Shown here: piece after piece, positions 56,497 through 64,000 of the stretch
Layout of the letters: the number at the start of each line of letters is the position of its first letter
Numbering within the stretch: the first letter of the stretch is position 1
From: Tranzscheliella williamsii
Lineage: Eukaryota; Basidiomycota; Ustilaginomycetes; Ustilaginales; Ustilaginaceae
Length of the DNA stretch: 64,000 nucleotides
Direction: 5' to 3'
Assembly: GCA_023212725.1 (NCBI GenBank)
Contig: JALBYF010000001.1
Span: forward strand, 1-64,000
Position numbers and translations under genes: made by a program
Notes under the pieces: model-generated
The model's input: the letters and a program-made list of their open reading frames with translations, nothing else
The model's database searches: none
Told to the model about the DNA's origin: nothing

Positions 56497-57583
56497 GGTT
56501 GCGTTTCTATCCTGCTGCGTAGGCGTACCTGCACCCTGTTTTATGTCGCTCCTGATCGGCGGATTGTCCTGACGGATAACGCGTGGCCAATAATCTAGTC
56601 TGTGCTGAAGGAAATGTAGTATGCAGGTATGGGACACCTTGTATCCGGGATGACCTAGACGCAGTGCCAATGCAGAGAGTATGCCGGAGATGTGAGAGTA
56701 CGATGCCAGATCGCAGCAGGAAAGTGACGATGGAGAGAGGCAACAATCAGCGATAGATAGTAGAGACCCGTGGCGATAGACAGGAGAGGTCCCCTGGGAT
56801 TGATGCAGTGGGGGCAGGAGCAGGACGACGATGGTTGGCTCGTAGGGTCATTTTTGCGGCCGCAGAGCTGGCGGAGCCACCACGAACCTTGCTGGGTGTG
56901 TGAGTGCCGCGGGAGCGACTGTTAAGTTCCAGTGCCCATTCACCGCGGGACTCGGCTTTCTACAAGAAAAAGTCTGGAAAATCCAGAAGGAAGCGGCGGA
57001 AATTCTGCTAAATGTCACGAGCAACCGCAGCTCAGAACTCAGCACTCAGCACTCAGCACGCACTCTGCACTCTGCACTCAAGACTCCTTGTCGCTATCAC
57101 CGCAATCACATCTACAGCATCCTTTCTGTGACCGTTGACGATGCCATCGCTCTGATCCGACACTACTACTGGCCAAATTTCACTTCGTCACCTGGTCACA
57201 TATTCACTCTGCCCGTCACTTTGCCACATCGTCGCACCGTCACACCGTCACTTCGCCACATTGCCACATCACGTCGTCACACCGCCAAGTCATTCCATCA
57301 CCACATCATCACATTCACAGTGATTGGCACATTGGCACATTACGCCGCTCCATTTGGGTATCGATCGCAGTCGACTGCGTAAGGCTTAGGTAGATCTGTC
57401 GCCATCGTCGCGCGCACTGCTACTCAGCCCTCTTCTGCTACCTCTTTGTCGCAGTATCTGCTCACACTCTTGCAAGCGGACGCTTCACCTTCTTCTTCGC
57501 CTGTAGGCGTGAAATCTTGAGCTCTACTGCAGCGCAGCGCTGGCCTGGACCCAAAGCGGAGGGCGAAAAGCTGCGTAGCCGTC
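56497..57583. repeat. 1.1-kb promoter region SIT4/RPC2 with two kinds of short repeats
   Basis: Around 57030-57085 runs a heptamer array of CACTCAG and CACTCTG, about six copies. Around 57180-57335 is a degenerate cluster of GTCAC/CACATCGTCACAC-like units. No tRNA or other RNA gene recognised. The array lies 500 bp from the RPC2 start. Confidence 0.65.
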
Positions 57584-60500
57584 ATGGTGCTGCCATCCAG
57601 TATCGCAGAGATGGCCGAGGCGACCGGCCATTTCCCTGGCCTAGTGGCTTCCAACGACCCTATTGCCGCCCTCAAGGCAGCCAACTACAAAGGCAAAGGC
57701 CTTATGGACCCGATCAAAGCGGTCGAGGACAAGTGGCAGCTCCTCCCCGCCTTCTTGCAGGTCAAGGGTCTCGTCAAGCAACATATCGACTCTTACAACT
57801 ACTTTGTCGATCACGATCTCAAGAACATCATCAAGGCGAACGAAAAGATCACTTCGGATATCGACCCCAAGTTCTACCTCAAGTATACCGATATCGTCGT
57901 TGGCGAGCCCAAGAGGGTCGACAACGAGGCCGTACATCGTCCCATCACGCCTCATGAATGCAGACTCCGTGATATCACCTATTCTGCTCATATCTTTGTC
58001 AACATCGAGTATACTCGAGGTGGCAAGATCATCCGTCGCAAGAATGTTGCCATCGGGCGCATCCCAGTCATGCTTCGGAGCAACAAGTGTGTATTAGCCA
58101 ACAAGTCTGAGAAAGAGCTGGCAAAGATGAGCGAGTGTCCGCTGGATCCCGGAGGATACTTTGTCGTCAAGGGTACCGAAAAGGTCATCCTGGTGCAGGA
58201 ACAGCTCAGCAAAAACCGAATCATCGTCGAAGCCGACACCAAAAAGGGCACCGTCTCCGCCTCGGTCACCTCGTCCACCCACGAGCGCAAGTCCAAATCC
58301 TACGTGCTCACCAAGCACGGCAAGATCTTTCTCAAACATAATTCGCTCCACGAGGACATCCCGATCGCGATTGCTTTCAAGGCTATGGGGGTTCAAGCCG
58401 ATCGCGAGATTCTCCAGCTGGTAGCGGGCCACGACGACGCCTACAAGGAGCTATTTGCCATCAATCTCGAAGAAGCCGCCCGCTTGGGCATCTATACCCG
58501 CAAACAGGCGCTCGACTTCATTGGCGCCCGTGCCAAGGCCTCGCGCAAACCCTTGTCCATGCGTCGTCCGCTCGCCGAAGAGGCGCTCGACGTCCTTGCC
58601 ACCGTCATCATGGCCCACGTCCCGGTCGAGCGTCTCAACTTCCGGCCCAAAGCTATCTATATTGCTACCATGGTCCGCAGGGTCCTCATGTGCATGCAGG
58701 ATGAGACCATGGTCGACGATCGAGATTACGTTGGCAACAAGCGTCTCGAGCTGGCCGGTCAGCTTTTGGCTCTTCTCTTTGAAGATCTCTTCAAGAAGTT
58801 CAACACCGATCTCAAAATGAACATCGACAAGATTCTCAAGAAGCCCAACCGAACCGCCGAGTTCGACGCCTACAACCAGTTTAGCTTCAACGGAGACTAC
58901 ATCACCGCCGGGTTTGTCCGCGCCATCTCGACCGGCAACTGGAGTTTAAAACGTTTCAAGATGGAGAGGGCAGGTATCACCCATGTTCTCAGCCGGCTCA
59001 GCTACATCGCGGCGCTCGGTATGATGACCCGTATCAGCTCGCAATTCGAAAAGACCAGAAAGGTCTCCGGTCCGCGAGCACTGCAACCCTCGCAGTGGGG
59101 TATGCTCTGTCCCTCCGACACGCCAGAGGGAGAAGCATGTGGACTGGTCAAGAACCTCGCCCTCATGACGCACATCACCACCGATGTCGAGGAAGAGCCC
59201 ATTGCCCGCATCGCCTTTACGTTAGGCGTCGAAGACATTCATCTTCTCACAGGAGCCGAGCTCTACCGTGCCGACTCGTTCGTTGTCTATCTCAACGGTA
59301 ATGTCCTCGGGTTGACCCGCTTCCCGCAGCGCTTCGTCCACCACTTTCGGCGGTTGCGAAGGGCAGGTCGCATTTCGGAGTTTGTCTCTATTTACACAAA
59401 CAACCACCACCAGACCGTCCATATCGCCTCGGACGGTGGGCGTATCTGTCGTCCTTTGATTATCGTGGAGAAAGGCCAGCCCCGCGTTACGGACGACCAC
59501 ATCCGGCAGCTCAAATCTGGCGCACGGCGCTTCGACGATTTCCTTCACTATGGCTTGATCGAGTATTTGGACGTGAACGAGGAGAATGACTCGTACATTG
59601 CGCTCTACGAAAAGGACATTCTTCCGCACACTACAACGCATTTGGAGATCGAGCCGTTTACCATCCTCGGCGCTGTAGCTGGCCTGATTCCGTATCCTCA
59701 CCACAACCAGAGTCCGCGAAACACCTACCAGTGCGCCATGGGGAAGCAAGGCCAGGGTGCGATCGGATACAACCAGCTGATCCGGATCGACACGCTGCTC
59801 TACCTGCTGCTCTATCCGCAGCAGCCGATGGTCAAGACGCGGACGATTGAGCTGATTGGATACGACAAGCTGCCGGCCGGGCAGAATGCGATGGTGGCTG
59901 TCATGTCGTTTTCGGGGTACGATATCGAAGATGCACTGATTCTCAACAAGGCGTCGCTGGACCGAGGATTTGGGCGGAGCCAGACCATGAAAAAGTCGTC
60001 GACGGTGATCCGCAAGTACCCGAACGGGACCCACGACCGGTTGGCCGATGCGCCCGTCGACGAGAGCACGGGCAAGCGGCAGAAGCGGTACGATATTCTC
60101 GAGGCGGACGGGATCGCGGGGGTCGGCGAGCGCGTCGAGCAGGGCGATGTCTACGTCAACAAGCAGACGCCGGTCAACGCCAACGACAACTCGTCTGCGG
60201 CGATTATGAACGGTGCGACCAACGCGGCGTCGGCGTCGGTGTCGTACAAGTCGGCGCCGCTGTCGTACAAGCCGCCGGTGTCGGGGTACGTGGACCAGGT
60301 GCTGATCACGGACACGGACTCGGACCAGACGCTGATCAAGGCGCTGATCCGGCAGACGCGGCGGCCGGAGCTGGGCGACAAGTTTTCGTCGCGGCACGGG
60401 CAGAAGGGGGTGTGCGGGCTGATTGTGCAGCAGGAGGACATGCCGTTTACGGACAGCGGGATCAACCCGGACGTGATCATGAATCCGCACGGCTTCCCGT

Positions 60501-61093
60501 CGCGCATGACGGTGGGCAAGATGATCGAGCTGCTCTCGGGCAAGGCGGGTGTGATTACGGGGACGCTGCAGTACGGGACTGCGTTTGGGGGCAGCAAGGT
60601 GGACGACATGTCGCGGCTGCTGGTGGAGAATGGCTACAACTACGGGGGCAAGGAGACGCTGACGTCGGGGATTACGGGCGAGCCGCTGGAGTGCTATGTC
60701 TACTTTGGGCCGATCTACTACCAGCGGTTGAAGCACATGGTGCAGGACAAGATGCACGCGCGCGCGCGCGGCCCGCGCGCTGTCCTGACGCGGCAGCCGA
60801 CCGAGGGCCGCTCGCGCGATGGCGGGCTGCGGCTGGGCGAGATGGAGCGCGACTGTCTGATCGGCTACGGCGCGACCCAGCTGCTGCTGGAGCGGCTGAT
60901 GATCAGCTCGGACGCATTTGTCGTCCACGCCTGCCAGCGCTGCGGCCTGATGGGCTACAACGGCTTCTGCCCCTACTGCAGCTCGTCCAAACACGTCGTC
61001 CAGCTCACCATCCCCTACGGCACCAAACTCATGCTCCAGGAACTCATGGCCATGCAGGTCGTCCCGCGCCTCATCCTCGAGGACGCCGTCTAG
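57584..61093 (+). CDS. RET1: RNA polymerase III second-largest subunit
   Basis: A single exon of 1169 aa, close to yeast Ret1 (1149). It reads through the Pol III-type N-terminus ([21 protein letters not shown]), lobe and protrusion blocks, [18 protein letters not shown] near 775-795, [13 protein letters not shown] near 932-944, and a C-terminal zinc cluster C1117, C1120, C1129, C1132 ([16 protein letters not shown]). It forms, with Rpc160, the active centre of Pol III, which makes tRNA and 5S rRNA. ATG at 57584 is chosen; the next, at 57611, is possible. Confidence 0.95.
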   Translation: MVLPSSIAEMAEATGHFPGLVASNDPIAALKAANYKGKGLMDPIKAVEDKWQLLPAFLQVKGLVKQHIDSYNYFVDHDLKNIIKANEKITSDIDPKFYLKYTDIVVGEPKRVDNEAVHRPITPHECRLRDITYSAHIFVNIEYTRGGKIIRRKNVAIGRIPVMLRSNKCVLANKSEKELAKMSECPLDPGGYFVVKGTEKVILVQEQLSKNRIIVEADTKKGTVSASVTSSTHERKSKSYVLTKHGKIFLKHNSLHEDIPIAIAFKAMGVQADREILQLVAGHDDAYKELFAINLEEAARLGIYTRKQALDFIGARAKASRKPLSMRRPLAEEALDVLATVIMAHVPVERLNFRPKAIYIATMVRRVLMCMQDETMVDDRDYVGNKRLELAGQLLALLFEDLFKKFNTDLKMNIDKILKKPNRTAEFDAYNQFSFNGDYITAGFVRAISTGNWSLKRFKMERAGITHVLSRLSYIAALGMMTRISSQFEKTRKVSGPRALQPSQWGMLCPSDTPEGEACGLVKNLALMTHITTDVEEEPIARIAFTLGVEDIHLLTGAELYRADSFVVYLNGNVLGLTRFPQRFVHHFRRLRRAGRISEFVSIYTNNHHQTVHIASDGGRICRPLIIVEKGQPRVTDDHIRQLKSGARRFDDFLHYGLIEYLDVNEENDSYIALYEKDILPHTTTHLEIEPFTILGAVAGLIPYPHHNQSPRNTYQCAMGKQGQGAIGYNQLIRIDTLLYLLLYPQQPMVKTRTIELIGYDKLPAGQNAMVAVMSFSGYDIEDALILNKASLDRGFGRSQTMKKSSTVIRKYPNGTHDRLADAPVDESTGKRQKRYDILEADGIAGVGERVEQGDVYVNKQTPVNANDNSSAAIMNGATNAASASVSYKSAPLSYKPPVSGYVDQVLITDTDSDQTLIKALIRQTRRPELGDKFSSRHGQKGVCGLIVQQEDMPFTDSGINPDVIMNPHGFPSRMTVGKMIELLSGKAGVITGTLQYGTAFGGSKVDDMSRLLVENGYNYGGKETLTSGITGEPLECYVYFGPIYYQRLKHMVQDKMHARARGPRAVLTRQPTEGRSRDGGLRLGEMERDCLIGYGATQLLLERLMISSDAFVVHACQRCGLMGYNGFCPYCSSSKHVVQLTIPYGTKLMLQELMAMQVVPRLILEDAV

Positions 61094-61289
61094 CCCTCCC
61101 CCTCCCGCCCCTTCCTATCCCCACCCCGCTCGCATGCATGCATATCCAACTCTCACCGACACTGCCTGTGCGTTAGGGTGCAAAAGCAACAGCCGCCGTC
61201 GGTCACACCGCTCGGGCGCGTATGGCGGGCAGACTGGCGAACGGCTGGACGTATGTTAGGGCGGTACTAGTACAGGGCGACGGGCGGGG

Positions 61290-64000
61290 TCAGAAGAGGC
61301 CCATGTCGCGGAGGAAGCGGTCGAAGGAGAGTTCTGCCATCTTGGGGAGTTCCTTGACGGCCTCTACGAGCTGTGGGAGGTAGGGGTGGTCTCCTGCGCG
61401 GAAGCGTTTGAAGAGGTCGAGGTACTTGTGCAGGATGGCCTCGATGGCGTACGAGGGGGAGAAGGCCTTGTCGAGGGGGACCATGCCGAGGGGGAGGGGA
61501 GCGTTGGGTGGGTTGGCGGGGGGGCTGTGCTGGGAGGAGGGCGAGGAGGCCGAGGGCGGGACGCGGGGGGCGGGGTCGAGGCACGGCGGCGACGGGCCAA
61601 GGTAGGGGCCAAAGAGGAGCGGGTCGGTCTTGAGCGGATCGCCCTCGAAGGGAACCGACATGGCAATCGCGGGATAGTCGCGGCAGACAATGACGAGCGT
61701 CTGTGCAATGTCGTTGAGCTTGCGCGTCAAGCCGACGCCGTGCGCCTCCATGGAACGCAGCGAGAGCGAGTTGCACACCCGCAGCGTCTCGCGCGCAATG
61801 TCGATCGCATAGTCGATCCGCAGCGGCGCCTCGGCCGCGTCCGCCGTCAGCAGCCCGTGCGACCGACAGGTGATCCACAACCGGTTCAGCAGCCACTGCC
61901 GCGTCACATCCACATCCGCCTTTTGCACCACCGACTTGTCCCACCCAGACCCAGAACCTACACCGTTCCGCTGTCCATTGCCCGCACCGGACCCCAAGCC
62001 ATGCCCCTCATCTTCCTGCTTAGTGGCATGATGCGCCGGGTACGGTTGGCGTGAGTAGAGATGGTGCGGAGGGCCGGATCGGAGATCGCGATGCCGCTTC
62101 GACGACCCGCTGGCATTGTGGCGGTCTCTGCTGAAGAGTTCCTTTTCTAGCTGCTCATCCTCGTCGCTCTCTTTGATCGCCCGATGAAGCTGCACCGCCC
62201 TCTCGGCATCCAGGTAGTCGCATCCAGGCCCGGGACACTTTTTGTTCCAGCAGTCGACAAACTTCTCGTCGACTACGTCAAACAGACGGCTCTGCAGGTT
62301 GGGGAAATCCTGCAGCTGGGCGACATCAAACTTGCGACGGATCGAGTCGGTCGCTTTGCGCGGATTGCCTCGGAAAGTGATCGACGAGCCGGACTGAATG
62401 GCATAGGCTCGCTCGGTGATGGCCAGAAGCAGATAGGCGCGTAGTCGACGCTCCTGCTCGTCCTTGTCGAGATGCTCGTACGACGAGGTTTCGTGGATAC
62501 GCAGCAGGTAGCCGAGCGTAACGGCCTCGCGGAGGCGGAACCAGGCTGCGTTCTCTTCGCCCAGGCCAAAGAGGGTGCCAAAGATGAAGAAGGAGCCCAT
62601 GATGGCTTCCAGCGAAGGCCGGCTGCCGAAAAGCGCGCTGCATCGCATGCGGACCGACTCTTCCAAGAGACGACGGACGCGGCGCTTGCGGGACGAGCTG
62701 TCGACAAAGTCGGCCGAGTCTACGGGCTGGGTCAGAGCGAAAGCAGACAGGGCGATGAGCATGGCGCCGAGCTGGGGGTCGGTCCGATGCTCGCCACGAT
62801 CAATCTTGTCAAAGATCCAGGCGCGCGTAAATACCGGCATGATGGACTGGAGCCGCTCAAAGAAGAGCGCAATGTTGGGAATGAGCACCGAGTCGGCGAG
62901 CGGATGCGGTTCCAGTGCGGCATAGGCATCGGCCTCGGAAGTAGCAACCGAGCTGGGCGTGGTGCCGCCAAGCATCTGGCTGGACTGGCCGAGTACATCG
63001 AGAAAGGTCTGGCGGTCATAGCGTCCGCCATGGTTGTTGATACTGTTAGCTGGGTCATCAGGGTGTAGAGGAGCATTGTCACTACTTAGGCCTGCAGCAG
63101 AAGTGATGGCTGGTTGACCTGCTGCTCCGAGTGCACCGGCCTGCATATCTAGCAAGACATTTCTGCGTCGCTCGCTACCGTCGTTTGGGTTGAGGTAGGA
63201 GTCAGCAAGTGAAGTGCCAAAGTCCGGTAGACGCAGACCGGCTGCGACGTCGGGGGCGAGTTCGGAGAGGGAGGCGCCAAGACCATCTGTGAAGGCTTGG
63301 GATGAGCTGAAGCCGAGAGCAGAACTGGTGGAAGTAACTGGACCGGACGAACTGTAGCGAGTGCCGATGCTGGACGGGCCGGCGGCGCCGGAATGGAGAG
63401 GCTGTGCCGAGGGATGCTGCAGCGGCAGCGGTGGTTGCTGTTGGGAGTAGTGTGATGATTGGGACCGCGGCTGAGAAGAGGCGTGGTGATGAGGTGGTGG
63501 ATGTGTAGAGTAGGCGTAGTGCGGAGGGGGTTGGGAGTAGGAGGAATGGGAGTCATAGTGATGAGAAGGGTAGTGACTAGAGGTAGAGGGATGGTCGAGC
63601 TGGGAAGAGGAGGAGGTGGAGGTGTGAGGATGATACCTGCTGCTTGGCGATCGAGCGGCGGAGCTGGGCCAGTGGGAGGAAGGAGAAGCATGGTGGAGGG
63701 AGGAGGAGGAGGAGGAAGAGGCGGCTGCTGGCGGATGAGAGGGGTCGAATCGGGTCAAGGATGGGTAGGAGGATCGAGTAGAGGAGGGATAGGAGCCATC
63801 TCTAGCGTAGAGGCTGGGAGGGGCCATGTGTCCGGGAGAGGTGAGGGTGCTGGACATGTGGCTGGGGCTGATGGCGGCGGAGATGGGCGGAGGCAGGTGG
63901 CGGGGAGAGTGGGCTAGTGTTGAATGGGAGTTGGTTCGTGAGCCGCCGGGACTGGGTGCTGAGAGAGGAGCGAGTTCGAGAGGAGGTGGGAGAGAGGATG
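61290..64000 (-). CDS. fungal transcription factor with MHR domain, 5' end beyond the window
   Basis: The frame encodes 855 aa from an ATG at 63857, but it stays open in the same frame to the right edge, so the true start may lie outside the window. Residues 1-200 of the 855 are Ser/His/Pro/Tyr-rich low complexity. The fungal-specific transcription factor (MHR) domain covers about 320-560 (FFERLQSIMPVFTRAWIF .. GSFFIFGTLFGLGEENAAW). No Zn2Cys6 cluster is visible; I expect it on an upstream exon or further N-terminal part beyond 64000. A His/Gly/Ser-rich insertion near 590-660 divides the C-terminal half. Regulated genes are unknown. Confidence 0.8.
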   Translation of the reverse strand, partial: SSLPPPLELAPLSAPSPGGSRTNSHSTLAHSPRHLPPPISAAISPSHMSSTLTSPGHMAPPSLYARDGSYPSSTRSSYPSLTRFDPSHPPAAASSSSSSSLHHASPSSHWPSSAARSPSSRYHPHTSTSSSSQLDHPSTSSHYPSHHYDSHSSYSQPPPHYAYSTHPPPHHHASSQPRSQSSHYSQQQPPLPLQHPSAQPLHSGAAGPSSIGTRYSSSGPVTSTSSALGFSSSQAFTDGLGASLSELAPDVAAGLRLPDFGTSLADSYLNPNDGSERRRNVLLDMQAGALGAAGQPAITSAAGLSSDNAPLHPDDPANSINNHGGRYDRQTFLDVLGQSSQMLGGTTPSSVATSEADAYAALEPHPLADSVLIPNIALFFERLQSIMPVFTRAWIFDKIDRGEHRTDPQLGAMLIALSAFALTQPVDSADFVDSSSRKRRVRRLLEESVRMRCSALFGSRPSLEAIMGSFFIFGTLFGLGEENAAWFRLREAVTLGYLLRIHETSSYEHLDKDEQERRLRAYLLLAITERAYAIQSGSSITFRGNPRKATDSIRRKFDVAQLQDFPNLQSRLFDVVDEKFVDCWNKKCPGPGCDYLDAERAVQLHRAIKESDEDEQLEKELFSRDRHNASGSSKRHRDLRSGPPHHLYSRQPYPAHHATKQEDEGHGLGSGAGNGQRNGVGSGSGWDKSVVQKADVDVTRQWLLNRLWITCRSHGLLTADAAEAPLRIDYAIDIARETLRVCNSLSLRSMEAHGVGLTRKLNDIAQTLVIVCRDYPAIAMSVPFEGDPLKTDPLLFGPYLGPSPPCLDPAPRVPPSASSPSSQHSPPANPPNAPLPLGMVPLDKAFSPSYAIEAILHKYLDLFKRFRAGDHPYLPQLVEAVKELPKMAELSFDRFLRDMGLF

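Noticed and set aside
59222..60994. 590-aa minus-strand frame over the Pol III subunit gene
   Set aside because: Arg/His-rich shadow of a conserved coding region on the other strand.

Overview
The window looks like chromosomal DNA of a smut-type basidiomycete (Ustilaginomycotina, probably Ustilaginales). The evidence is that genes are dense and mostly intronless even when very long (6.4, 4.5, 4.3, 3.9 and 3.5 kb single exons), that the few introns are about 80-140 nt with GT..AG ends, and that the proteins are typical fungal housekeeping and regulatory families. Species was inferred from style only; no database search was possible. About 21 intact genes are supported, plus remains of one decayed gene and several repeat elements.

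Region 1 (1-6.1 kb) is the accessory part. It holds a tRNA-like Pol III element (minus strand), two pieces of a P-loop-plus-nuclease-like gene, a complete solo LTR with target-site duplication sitting between those pieces, a NIF3 family gene with four exons, and just after it a 351-bp Mutator-type MITE with a 9-bp target-site duplication.

Region 2 (6.1-32 kb): ERV41 (ER-Golgi cargo receptor), RPC40 (shared Pol I/III subunit), otubain deubiquitinase, a 1499-aa Zn2Cys6 regulator, mitochondrial dihydrolipoamide dehydrogenase, an FBXO31-like F-box protein, an AAAP-type amino acid transporter, a TRF/Taz1-like telomere protein and the mitochondrial insertase OXA1.

Region 3 (32-64 kb): an UNC13/Munc13-type protein (Ync13-like), a small NEPRO/Rmp1-like protein, an Mms22/Mus7-like genome stability protein, Mn superoxide dismutase, an Irc6/p34 adaptin-assembly protein, adenylosuccinate lyase, AP-1/2 beta adaptin, DIM1 rRNA dimethylase, a Sit4/PP6 phosphatase, the second-largest Pol III subunit, and a second fungal transcription factor cut by the right edge.

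Many genes are divergently paired over 0.5-1.1 kb promoters (RPC40/otubain, LPD1/F-box, OXA1/UNC13, MMS22/SOD2, IRC6/ADE13, APL2/DIM1, SIT4/RPC2). Three promoters carry degenerate GTGA/TCAC short tandem repeats. The strongest unusual signals are the LTR-split NTPase/nuclease-like gene at the left end, the MULE-type MITE, the telomere protein, and the small NEPRO/Rmp1-like gene.
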